A DNA stretch of 45,319 nt from Flavobacterium sp. (lineage in GTDB: Bacteria; Bacteroidota; Bacteroidia; Flavobacteriales; Flavobacteriaceae): contig JAIXSK010000005.1 in NCBI GenBank assembly GCA_027484725.1, positions 1 through 45,319 of the forward strand, read 5' to 3'. Below the pieces are notes generated by a model that made no database searches, was not told the DNA's origin, and saw only the letters and a list, made by a program, of their open reading frames with translations. Both the position numbers and the translations under genes were made by a program. Below are positions 8,776-15,770 of this stretch, piece after piece. Position 1 is the first letter of the stretch, and every line of letters starts with the position of its first letter.

Positions 8776-9845
8776 TTTTTTTTTTCTCCATCAAAAGTGA
8801 TAGAGGCCAATTGCATCAAACAAAGCTCCACGAGTAAACGTTGGTTTTGCGAGACTTTATAACGCAAATCGCAATCGTTGGCCACTTCAATGGCTTTGAG
8901 CAAAAATTCAGCAGAAGTTTTCTGCGCTTGCTGGGCGTAAAGTTGTTGCACCTGTTCACCAGCTTCAAGCAAAATCAAAGTTGAAGGCGTTTTGCTCACG
9001 AGTAAATCTCTAAAGTGCGAGGCCATGCCGGTAATAAAATGATGACCGTCAAATCCGCGCGACAAAATATCGTTATAAGCCATGAGCAAATCTGGAATTT
9101 TGTTGGCCAAAATCAAATCAGTCATGTGCAAATAAGTTTCATAGTCGAGCACGTTTAAATTCTCGGTTACGGCGGCACGGGTCAGGTTGTTGCCGCAATA
9201 TGAAACCACGCGATCAAAAATAGACAAAGCGTCGCGCATGGCACCATCGGCTTTGAGCGCAATGATGTGCAAGGCATCGTCTTCAAAAGTTACGTTTTGG
9301 CTGCGCGCTACTTCGGCCAAATGGTCTTTGGCGTCTTTCACGGTGATGCGTTTAAAGTCAAAAATCTGACAACGCGATAATATGGTCGGGATGATTTTGT
9401 GCTTTTCGGTCGTAGCCAAAATAAAGATGGCATGCTTGGGCGGTTCTTCTAAGGTTTTTAGAAAAGCATTGAAGGCCGCTTGCGAGAGCATGTGCACCTC
9501 ATCAATAATATACACTTTATACTGTCCGGTCTGTGGCGGAATGCGCACTTGGTCAATCAGGTTGCGGATGTCTTCAACGGAGTTGTTGGACGCGGCATCG
9601 AGTTCAAAAACATTGAAGGCAAAATCTTCGTTCGGATCGTCATAACCCGGCTGGTTGATTTTGCGCGCCAAGATACGGGCACAAGTAGTTTTGCCCACAC
9701 CGCGCGGTCCGGTAAAAAGCAAGGCCGATGCCAAGTGGTTGGTTTCAATAGCGTTGAGCAAAGTGTTGGTAATGGCCTGTTGCCCCACGACGTCTTTAAA
9801 CGTCTGCGGGCGGTACTTGCGGGCCGATACTACAAATTGTTCCAT
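8760..9845 (-). CDS. dnaX: DNA polymerase III subunit gamma/tau, zero-frame (gamma-like) product
   Basis: The clamp-loader ATPase subunit, 361 residues in the zero frame, from ATG 9843-9845. It opens SARKYRPQTFKDVVGQQ and has Walker A GPRGVGKTT (about 46-54), the switch region ELDAASNNSVEDIR, Walker B YIIDEVHMLS, the LKTLEEPPKHAIFILATTE segment, and the sensor-1/SRC motif ILSRCQIF. The four-cysteine zinc insert found in many DnaX proteins is absent after the Walker A helix, as I recall for flavobacterial homologues. The frame ends DGEKKKLTDL-stop straight after an A10 run, at the end of clamp-loader domain III, just where E. coli gamma also ends. The remaining tail lies in the -1 frame (8080-8775). 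Confidence 0.93.
   Translation of the reverse strand: MEQFVVSARKYRPQTFKDVVGQQAITNTLLNAIETNHLASALLFTGPRGVGKTTCARILARKINQPGYDDPNEDFAFNVFELDAASNNSVEDIRNLIDQVRIPPQTGQYKVYIIDEVHMLSQAAFNAFLKTLEEPPKHAIFILATTEKHKIIPTILSRCQIFDFKRITVKDAKDHLAEVARSQNVTFEDDALHIIALKADGAMRDALSIFDRVVSYCGNNLTRAAVTENLNVLDYETYLHMTDLILANKIPDLLMAYNDILSRGFDGHHFITGMASHFRDLLVSKTPSTLILLEAGEQVQQLYAQQAQKTSAEFLLKAIEVANDCDLRYKVSQNQRLLVELCLMQLASITFDGEKKKLTDL
8775..8785 (-). promoter_or_regulatory. A10-G slippery run, candidate dnaX frameshift/slippage site
   Basis: On the coding strand the bases are G, ten A, G. In the zero frame they read GAA AAA AAA AAG, so an A.AAA.AAG heptamer, the E. coli dnaX shift site, is in the correct phase. 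A -1 slip gives AAA AAA then GTT and opens the tau tail. A run of ten A is also long enough for transcriptional slippage, as described for Thermus dnaX. The alternative is a miscounted homopolymer: eleven A would fuse the frames. Confidence 0.65.
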
Positions 9846-9963
9846 GCTTTTTTATTGGTGAACAAATATAATGGATTTGTTGTTTTGTTGATTTCTTGAA
9901 TTGGAGGTTTTGGTGAAAAGTTTTGCACAATTTAGATATGGCTGCGCCCCTTCAGGTTATATA

Positions 9964-10170
9964 GTTTAAAAGGTTTAAGAAGTTTAGCTGAAACATTCAG
10001 TCATGCGCATTATTTCATTTCCAAATTTCCAAATTATCTTCAGTCCTAGTGCGCAGCGGACGACACTGTTTAAGAAGTTTAAAAGGTTTAAGAAGTTTAG
10101 CTGAAACATTCAGTTATACGCGTCATTTTATTTCCAAATTTTCAAATTATCTTCAGTCCTAGAGCGCAGA
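9964..10170. repeat. 113-bp imperfect direct repeat with nonamer words, upstream of dnaX
   Basis: The spacer 9846-10204 has no gene. It holds two copies of a block (about 9964-10057 and 10077-10170, period 113 bp). Each begins with 9-nt words GTTTAAAAG/GTTTAAGAA/GTTTAGCTG (three units at 9964-9990, four at 10068-10103). Each then has AAACATTCAGT, a T/C-rich stretch with TTTCCAAAT repeats, and TCTTCAGTCCTAG ending in a GCGCAG-type word. That last word also occurs in the hairpin repeat at 11624-11703. Confidence 0.8.
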
Positions 10171-10204
10171 GCGGGCAAACCCTCAAATTCTAAATTCATC
10201 CAAC

Positions 10205-10825
10205 CTAGAACTTCACGTTTCCCAACATCACCCATTGTTTTTTTACTTTCTTAAAAACCATAAAATAGCATGCAGCTGTTTCTTTACAATCATATACTTC
10301 TAGTAGCGCCTTGGTGGTGTCTTTTGAAAAAAAGGGTCCTTTAAAAGATAATCTATTAAAAAAAACGCCCTTATCATTAAATGCACGACTATAAAATGAC
10401 GCTGAATCAACCACTTTTACCTTAGAATTATTTTTAAAAAAAATGCTATAGTCTTCTGTGTTTGACTTCATTTGATATTCTTTAAAATAATCTAATTCTG
10501 CATCATTTAAAAAATTATCAAATATTGCGTAAGTGGGCATCAAACCGCAATTTTCATTTTTCGGGTTATCGGTACAAAGCTTTTTTAAACGTTTGTACTT
10601 ATTCATCTTATCAACGATATTGGCTAGAAACTCTTTTCTTAATTTTTTTTGAGATTTATCAATTATTAGGATATCCCCATTATCTCTGTAAAAACTATTT
10701 TCCTGATATTTTTTCAAATATAAATTTAGGATTTGTTCTTGATCAAGCGTAGTCTTTTGCGGTACATTTATAAATGAACTCACCAAAATCATCACGGTTA
10801 TCAATTTAAAAAAGGTGTATTTCAT
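10205..10825 (-). CDS. Unrecognised exported protein
   Basis: This encodes 206 residues from ATG 10823-10825, chosen because it yields a signal-like N-terminus (MKYTFFKLITVMILVSSFINV); longer frames add a charged extension that would run into the upstream gene. The mature protein is Lys/Asn/Phe-rich with four cysteines (CTDNPKNENC and YDCKETAAC). It ends in a KKQWVMLGNVKF strand, as in small beta-rich domains that report on a value or bind a partner. I do not recognise the family. Codon usage is much more AT-rich than in dnaX or the neighbouring housekeeping genes. The segment QEQILNL...FYRD resembles the N-terminus of the adjacent upstream gene. Immunity-like or accessory origin is possible, with no direct proof. 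Confidence 0.65.
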   Translation of the reverse strand: MKYTFFKLITVMILVSSFINVPQKTTLDQEQILNLYLKKYQENSFYRDNGDILIIDKSQKKLRKEFLANIVDKMNKYKRLKKLCTDNPKNENCGLMPTYAIFDNFLNDAELDYFKEYQMKSNTEDYSIFFKNNSKVKVVDSASFYSRAFNDKGVFFNRLSFKGPFFSKDTTKALLEVYDCKETAACYFMVFKKVKKQWVMLGNVKF

Positions 10826-10901
10826 TTGATGGAATTCTAGTTGAATGGTGTAAATTTTTTTTGATGGATATTGAGATTTACCTTCTAAATGCAATTCCTT
10901 T

Positions 10902-11498
10902 TTATGATACGAATTTATTGTCATTTAAAAAAAAGGCATGATACAAATTAAATTGCCCCATAGCGATATCTTGAAAACATACATCCTCTAATATAATATG
11001 TGCTTGTTCTTCTTTGAGCGCTGTGTATCCAAAATCATCTTTCATGGTTTGGTTGATGAATTCTAAGATTGAAGCGTATTTTTGCTGTTGCTCGATTGAT
11101 TTATCTCTTTGCGGTAAGCTTAGCCATTTATATGGATGGATACTGATTTTGTTGGTGGTTATGAATAAAACATACAACTCAGTGATAACACTAACTTGAA
11201 GATTAATTTTGATCAAAACTTCATTTTCTATAAAATCAAATTCAAAAATCAGGCAGCGATCTTCCCAACCCAACAGTGATGTTTCACGGAGGTTATTCAA
11301 CTTTTCATGATTGCTGAGTTTTTCAATCAGAGATTGATGAAAATCAATATACTTTTTTTGGAACGTAAACTCTTTAATTTTTTGAGACAATCTCTTGTAT
11401 TCATCTGTGTTGAGATAATTATTAATCTCACGATCTCTGAATGTGATGTTTTTCGGATAATATTGATACGCTAGGTTGAGAAGTTGCTCTTGATTCAT
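10902..11498 (-). CDS. Unrecognised cytoplasmic protein, AT-rich
   Basis: 198 residues from ATG 11496-11498 with no signal peptide. The sequence starts MNQEQLLNLAYQYYPKNITFRD. It has a helical, Lys/Gln-rich first half and an alternating hydrophobic second half (CLIFEFDFIENEVLIKINLQV, then a second strand pair) typical of a small alpha/beta fold. It is very AT-rich compared with surrounding core genes. It lies 76 bp upstream of the exported protein on the same strand and shares the QEQ-hydrophobic-LNL...FRD N-terminal pattern with it, so the pair may be a small functional unit. The layout resembles orphan immunity-protein genes in Flavobacteria, but I cannot name a family. Confidence 0.65.
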   Translation of the reverse strand: MNQEQLLNLAYQYYPKNITFRDREINNYLNTDEYKRLSQKIKEFTFQKKYIDFHQSLIEKLSNHEKLNNLRETSLLGWEDRCLIFEFDFIENEVLIKINLQVSVITELYVLFITTNKISIHPYKWLSLPQRDKSIEQQQKYASILEFINQTMKDDFGYTALKEEQAHIILEDVCFQDIAMGQFNLYHAFFLNDNKFVS

Positions 11499-11623
11499 TA
11501 TTGATGGCTTTTAAAGTTTGGATGATACATTTATCTATTGGTTTAGAATACATGTGATGATAAAGATAAACATATAACTTACTTGAAGCCCATTTTTTAT
11601 TCAGAACGTTCTCCAACGCCAAA

Positions 11624-11703
11624 CCCTAGCCCCGAGCGCAGCGGTTATCCTTTTGTTCTGGGGTTCAGAACAAAAGATATGAGCGCAGAGCGGGAAATAG
11701 CTG
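11624..11703 (+). repeat. Dispersed hairpin repeat, copy A
   Basis: CCCTAGCCCCGAGCGCAGCGG leads into a perfect 11-bp stem, CTTTTGTTCTG (11650-11660) and CAGAACAAAAG (11666-11676), with loop GGGTT. GAGCGCAGAGCGGGAAATAGC follows. Copy B lies inverted at 15640-15716. It sits between divergent transcription units (minus gene starting at 11498, rnpB starting at 11757), so it is not positioned as a gene-end terminator. Confidence 0.8.
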
Positions 11704-11744
11704 CTCATGAAATATTTAATGCGCAAAAATCAAAATAATAAAAC

Positions 11745-11752
11745 TACTTTTG
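11745..11752 (+). promoter_or_regulatory. rnpB promoter, -7 element
   Basis: TACTTTTG is a perfect TAnnTTTG element. It ends 4 nt before the predicted first base of the P1 helix (11757), the usual distance to a Bacteroidota start site. No clear -33 TTG is seen at the expected spacing. Confidence 0.7.
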
Positions 11753-11756
11753 CGCC

Positions 11757-12058
11757 GCAGGCCGCCTTATCGCTGCTCATTTATGAGGAGAGGAAAGTCC
11801 GGACACCGTAGAGAAGCATAGCGGGTAACGCCCGTCTCCGCCGCGGCGGAAGGACCAGTGCAACAGAAAGGATGTACAGTTCGGCTGTAGTGAAATCAGG
11901 TAAACTCTATGTGGTGAAATTTCAAGTATACCGGCATTTAAGGGTTTCTCGTCCGTTGCCGGAGGGTAGAAAGATAGAGCGTTTGGGTAACTGATCGCCT
12001 AGATAAATGATAAGGGTTCCAACCATGGGATACAGAATCCGGCTTATAGGCCTGCTTT
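11757..12058 (+). ncRNA. rnpB: RNase P RNA, bacterial class A
   Basis: The catalytic RNA that removes 5' leaders from tRNA precursors. The conserved 5' core GAGGAAAGTCCGGACACC is at about 11790-11808. A GTGCAACAGAAAGGATG block and the 3' core GATAAATGATAAGG and ACAGAATCCGGCTTATAGGCC follow in the right order. P1 closes with GCAGGCC (11757-11763) pairing to GGCCTGC (12049-12055), fixing both ends. A T8 run follows at once and serves as the terminator, and a TAnnTTTG element sits 4 nt upstream. The gene lies between AT-rich accessory DNA and a CTGAG octamer array that begins right after its T-run. Confidence 0.96.
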
Positions 12059-12063
12059 TTTTT
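12049..12063 (+). terminator. rnpB 3' end and intrinsic terminator
   Basis: The 3' strand of P1 (GGCCTGC) is followed directly by eight T (12056-12063). The P1 helix itself, rather than a separate hairpin, appears to serve as the terminator stem. Confidence 0.6.
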
Positions 12064-12105
12064 CTGAGTAACTGAGCTGCTGAGTGCCTGAGGAGCTGAG
12101 AAGTG
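12064..12105 (+). repeat. CTGAGN3 octamer array (5 units)
   Basis: Units GAGTAACT, GAGCTGCT, GAGTGCCT, GAGGAGCT and GAGAAGTG follow each other with an exact 8-nt period from 12066. Each junction regenerates CTGAG. The array fills the gap between the rnpB T-run and the CotH gene's 3' end. Confidence 0.85.
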
Positions 12106-12122
12106 TCCGTTTTGTTGAAAAC

Positions 12123-14159
12123 TTATTGCTTCAAAATCTTCTTCACCACCGAGCTTCCGTCTTCAAAAAGCAATTTTAAAAAGTATTGCTGTGCTGCGAG
12201 TGCTGATAAATCTATACTAATTTCGTTTTTCATCAAAAGGTTTTGGCCCATCATACTACGTCCTAAAAGATCCAAGACTTCATAGGTTTTAATGCGAACC
12301 TTCGGATGGTATATATATAAGGTAGCAGTGGTTGGATTTGGATAAACTTGTGGTGTATGATCAAATTCAAATTCATTGGCCGAAAGGGGAGTGCTGGTGG
12401 CAGTCCAGTTTTCGGCCAGCGCATTGTCGGCATTTAAATCAATCAACGATAAATAGGCACCGTTGCCATCGGCTTCAGAAGGCCAAGGGGTGTTGTCAAA
12501 ATAAGTGACCGAATCAACCACATTGCCAAAGGCATCGGCCAAAACCAAGGCCTCTGATTTGTTCGATAAGTTACGGGTAAAGGTTGCATAAGGTGCAAAA
12601 CCATATACAGCAGTGAAAGCAGTGGCATCGCTGGCCAAATAAATTTTACTGTTGGGCGCCAGGGTTGCATTGTTCGGAAAAATATAAGTAACGCCCAGTT
12701 CTTTAAAGTAATAACCCGAAACATTTACGGTTTGTGCGCTGTTGTTGGTGAGCTCAATAAATTCAAGCGCATTACTGCTGTTGGGCGCTACCGCCACCGG
12801 ATTGTAATTGATTTTGCTGATCACAACAGGCGCCGGCGTTGGAAAAGTACAATTGGCCGGTGTTCCCAAATTAGTTTGGAGCCAATTAATTCTGGTTTGC
12901 AACCAACTTTTAAGCGTATTGATGTTGCCGGTATAATTGCCAATGGTGCCCCAACGCGTGTTTTCGCGCACACGGGCTTCAGCAATCAAAGTTGTATAGC
13001 TGTTGATTTTGCTTAGCAAGCTGTTGTAATTCATGGGCGCATTAGCAGCGGCGAGTTCTGTCCAGCGCTTTCTGAGGTGACAATTAAAGATAGAGTTGTT
13101 GTAGAGGTTCTTCCAGAATTTAGCCCCTACATTATCACCGTTGTCAAATTGCCAAACGTTGGTCAAGCTTCGGTTGCCAAAAACATCCAAACCATAGGCC
13201 AGGTTAAAATCCCAAATGGGGCCGGCTCTGAGTTTGCCATTGCGGTCTTTGTGAAAATACGTACTCAGCTGATATCCATCCACATTTGAGGCCAACTCAT
13301 TTATGAGCATAAAATCAACAAAAGTAGGCACATCAATCATAGACGGATAACCATTCCCCACCGAAGCATTCTGTGCGGCCGCAGCGTTCTCAAGCGCCGT
13401 AAACCGATTGAATATATAATTGTTTTGCTGGGTGGTAACTTCAGTCGGGTTGGGCACGTCGTGAATAAAAGCGACCGTGTTGCCTATATAAGTTGAGAAT
13501 TCCCAAGCAATAGGGTCGCCGCCTGTGGTTTTGTCGCATTTGGTAATATAACCGCCGCTGATGTTGGGTAAGGTGTTATCAGTAGAGGTGAGCTTAACAA
13601 TATTAACGCGGTTTGCGTCAATTTTTATTTTTTCAGACAACAAATACAAACCTTGATAAGTGCCGTTGATGACCACTTCGCAAAACTGCACCCGCGGAGC
13701 ATATTCACCTATAGAACGCGCCAAATCATAAGACAACACATCACGGATGAGCGAATTATCATAGGCCAAGGCATTGAGTATCCAGTCATTTTCTTCGGGC
13801 ATACCCAGCAATGAAACATTGTTGTTGCTGGTATTATCGGCTTCTAAAGTGGTCAAACCATAGGGTTTTTTGGGCAATGATTGCGAAGATGAACCTCTTA
13901 TTTCAATAGAGATACGCCCATTGTAATTTAAATAATTGGCGTTGGTTTGATCAGTCAGATAATTGCGGCTGCCATCGGGCCGATAGATGATTTTAAGGTT
14001 GGCACCTATACGTATTTCATCTTGAATTTCTTGCGGAACGCCGGCCTCATTGGTATCTGTATTGATGAGCACAATAGGCAAATTACTGCTCGTAAAGCTT
14101 TGGGCGTGCATGCACAACCCGCTAAAAAATAAAAAAATTAGACTGATTGTGGTTCTCAT
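12123..14159 (-). CDS. Secreted CotH-kinase / lamin-tail-domain protein with T9SS type-A sorting domain
   Basis: 678 residues from ATG 14157-14159. A signal peptide (MRTTISLIFLFFSGLCMHAQ) comes first. A CotH-type domain follows, with EIRGSSSQSLPKKPYGL (about 86-102), DWILNALAYDNSLIRD, VINGTYQGLYLLSEKI and the metal-site motif GPIWDFNLAYG near residue 310. Next is a lamin-tail domain (ISKINYNP ... LEFIELTNNS ... YYFKELG). The C-terminus (VYPNPTTATLYIY ... VLDLLGRSM ... KKILKQ) is a type-A T9SS sorting domain. CotH proteins are atypical kinases of spore or surface proteins in other bacteria; activity here is untested. The order CotH-LTD-sorting domain is common in Bacteroidota secreted proteins. 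Location is expected to be the cell surface or medium. Confidence 0.9.
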   Translation of the reverse strand: MRTTISLIFLFFSGLCMHAQSFTSSNLPIVLINTDTNEAGVPQEIQDEIRIGANLKIIYRPDGSRNYLTDQTNANYLNYNGRISIEIRGSSSQSLPKKPYGLTTLEADNTSNNNVSLLGMPEENDWILNALAYDNSLIRDVLSYDLARSIGEYAPRVQFCEVVINGTYQGLYLLSEKIKIDANRVNIVKLTSTDNTLPNISGGYITKCDKTTGGDPIAWEFSTYIGNTVAFIHDVPNPTEVTTQQNNYIFNRFTALENAAAAQNASVGNGYPSMIDVPTFVDFMLINELASNVDGYQLSTYFHKDRNGKLRAGPIWDFNLAYGLDVFGNRSLTNVWQFDNGDNVGAKFWKNLYNNSIFNCHLRKRWTELAAANAPMNYNSLLSKINSYTTLIAEARVRENTRWGTIGNYTGNINTLKSWLQTRINWLQTNLGTPANCTFPTPAPVVISKINYNPVAVAPNSSNALEFIELTNNSAQTVNVSGYYFKELGVTYIFPNNATLAPNSKIYLASDATAFTAVYGFAPYATFTRNLSNKSEALVLADAFGNVVDSVTYFDNTPWPSEADGNGAYLSLIDLNADNALAENWTATSTPLSANEFEFDHTPQVYPNPTTATLYIYHPKVRIKTYEVLDLLGRSMMGQNLLMKNEISIDLSALAAQQYFLKLLFEDGSSVVKKILKQ

Positions 14160-14195
14160 AGCCAAGGGAGCAAAAATATATATTGATTCAGGTTT

Positions 14196-14750
14196 TTATT
14201 CGTCATCGGTAGCGGGCACTTCAAAAAAACTAAATACCGAACCCCCGTAATGGCGCCCTTGAGAATAATGCAGTAAATGTTCTAAGTGCGTGTTTTTAGA
14301 ATGTTCAATGATGAGCATACCGTCTTGCGCCAAAAGCTGATATTTAAAAATATCCAGCACCAGATTTTCAAAAACTTCCTGAGATAAATCATAAGGCGGG
14401 TCGGCAAAAATCAAATCGTATGAAACACCGCATTTCTCTACAAACTTAAACACATCGCTTTTAATGGCCGTAATAGCAAAGTCAAACTCAGCGGCGGTTT
14501 GTTTGATAAACTTCACACAGCCAAAATCCCCATCAACACAAGTAATATCAGTACAACCGCGCGAAGCAAACTCATAGCTGATGTTGCCCGTTCCGGCAAA
14601 CAAGTCCAGCACTTTTATATCTTGAAAGTGAACATGATGGTTGAGCACATTGAACAAAGCTTCTTTGCTCATATCGGTCGTAGGGCGTACCGGAAGGTTT
14701 TTGGGCGGGTTGATGCGTCGGCCTTTGAAGGCACCAGAAATGATTCTCAC
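14196..14750 (-). CDS. rsmD: 16S rRNA (guanine966-N2)-methyltransferase
   Basis: 184 residues. The enzyme transfers a methyl group from SAM to N2 of G966 in 16S rRNA during 30S assembly. The N-terminus MRIISGAFKGRRINPP is typical of the family. The SAM loop is VLDLFAGTGN (47-56) and the catalytic motif is DPPY (117-120). The start codon is GTG (14750-14748), overlapping the upstream TGA as GTGA, so translation is probably coupled to the DUF3822 gene. No in-frame ATG would keep the conserved N-terminus. The pair DUF3822-rsmD is, as far as I recall, a standing Bacteroidota arrangement. Confidence 0.95.
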   Translation of the reverse strand: MRIISGAFKGRRINPPKNLPVRPTTDMSKEALFNVLNHHVHFQDIKVLDLFAGTGNISYEFASRGCTDITCVDGDFGCVKFIKQTAAEFDFAITAIKSDVFKFVEKCGVSYDLIFADPPYDLSQEVFENLVLDIFKYQLLAQDGMLIIEHSKNTHLEHLLHYSQGRHYGGSVFSFFEVPATDDE

Positions 14751-15559
14751 GACTGAAACAAAATAAAGTGTTCGCGGTTGTCTTGGGCCGAAAAGTCATT
14801 GTTGATGCGCGCATCTTCAGGGTCAAACAAGCGAACATTGCGGATGTACTTGTAGGCTATTTTAAAAAATGCATCGTCTTCTGAAACTTTGCCCAGAAAT
14901 TCTAATTTAAAAACTTCCGGATTCATATTGAGTTGCTCAGCGCTGAACAAAATGTAATAGGCCAAATCCTCGGGGGTTTTAATGTCAAAACTGTTGTAGA
15001 GCAACAAATGTTGGTTTTGTACAATGACCATTTCAAAATGTCCCTGTGCCAAGTGAACAAACATCCGCTTGTCATCAACATTTTTAGACAAATCCAGCAA
15101 ACGGCCCACCAAAACAGAATGTGCGTGTTTAAAGGTGACCGGGCCAAAACGCTCTTCAATAACCGCCAGCTGAGCGCTCTGCGGTACATAAACCTGATGC
15201 ATGCTGTAATTGGCCAATGCATCACTGCAAAAAACATCGTGCGCAAATACCTTGTTGTTGTATTGTAGGTAAGCCCCTAAATGCTGCTCATCAAACAAGG
15301 CATCGGGCACAAAAGTGCACAAGTTATTTTGATGCAATACCCCAACCTCATCATACGCCTCTGAAAAAACCGAGCGACTTTGCAAAACATCATTCAATTG
15401 TTCTTTGGCCGAATGCGCGGTATCAAAACCCACAGCATCAAACTGTAGAATTTGGTTGTTGAGCGTATCAGTGATACAATAGGACAAGCCATTTTCTGAC
15501 ACCAGTAGCGTCAGTTTTTTGTATTTCTTTTCGGTGATATTTGCTGCATTAACAAGCAT
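14747..15559 (-). CDS. DUF3822 family protein
   Basis: 270 residues from ATG 15557-15559, preferred over a TTG four codons upstream. It starts MLVNAANITEKKYKKLTLLVS and contains the pattern of strands and glycines of the actin/hexokinase-like fold (LLVSENGLSYCITD, FVPDALFDEQHLGAYLQYN, MFVHLAQGHFEMVIVQNQ, LLLYNSFDIKTPEDLAYYIL). I assign it to DUF3822, a Bacteroidota family of unknown function. The 4-bp overlap with rsmD suggests a link to ribosome or RNA modification, but no biochemical role can be given. Confidence 0.8.
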   Translation of the reverse strand: MLVNAANITEKKYKKLTLLVSENGLSYCITDTLNNQILQFDAVGFDTAHSAKEQLNDVLQSRSVFSEAYDEVGVLHQNNLCTFVPDALFDEQHLGAYLQYNNKVFAHDVFCSDALANYSMHQVYVPQSAQLAVIEERFGPVTFKHAHSVLVGRLLDLSKNVDDKRMFVHLAQGHFEMVIVQNQHLLLYNSFDIKTPEDLAYYILFSAEQLNMNPEVFKLEFLGKVSEDDAFFKIAYKYIRNVRLFDPEDARINNDFSAQDNREHFILFQS

Positions 15560-15639
15560 AGAACTATACAAGCCACTATTTTGAGTGACCCTGACAAACT
15601 TACAATTTTTTTGTGACTGATGATATTTTTTTTCAGTAG

Positions 15640-15716
15640 CTCATTCCTGCTCTACATGACAATCTTTTGCGGCGAACCCCGCCACAAAAGGATTTCTATT
15701 TCGATCAGGGCTAGGG
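15640..15716 (-). repeat. Dispersed hairpin repeat, copy B (inverted relative to copy A)
   Basis: Read on the minus strand it gives CCCTAGCCCTGATCG ... ATCCTTTTGT ... GGGGTTC ... CAAAAGAT, matching copy A at 11624-11703. Arms are 15664-15674 and 15680-15690 around a 5-nt loop. Only one non-Watson-Crick pair breaks the stem. Like copy A, it lies between the 5' ends of two divergent genes. Confidence 0.75.
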
Positions 15717-15757
15717 AAACGAGCAGTGATTTTCTAACCATCTATAAAAAAATAACT

Positions 15758-15765
15758 TAGCTTTG
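15758..15765 (+). promoter_or_regulatory. -7 promoter element just upstream of the T9SS cargo gene
   Basis: TAGCTTTG is a perfect TAnnTTTG. Only 5 nt separate it from ATG 15771, so the transcript would be leaderless or nearly so. Confidence 0.55.
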
Positions 15766-15770
15766 TCTGT

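Noticed and set aside
11428..11622. 64-codon minus-strand ORF near the hairpin repeat
   Set aside because: Overlaps the start of the 10902-11498 gene in another frame, with no recognisable feature.
12123..14159. Classification of the CotH gene as a plain lamin-tail nuclease-like secreted protein
   Set aside because: The N-terminal 400 residues carry clear CotH-kinase motifs; the lamin-tail domain is only the middle module.
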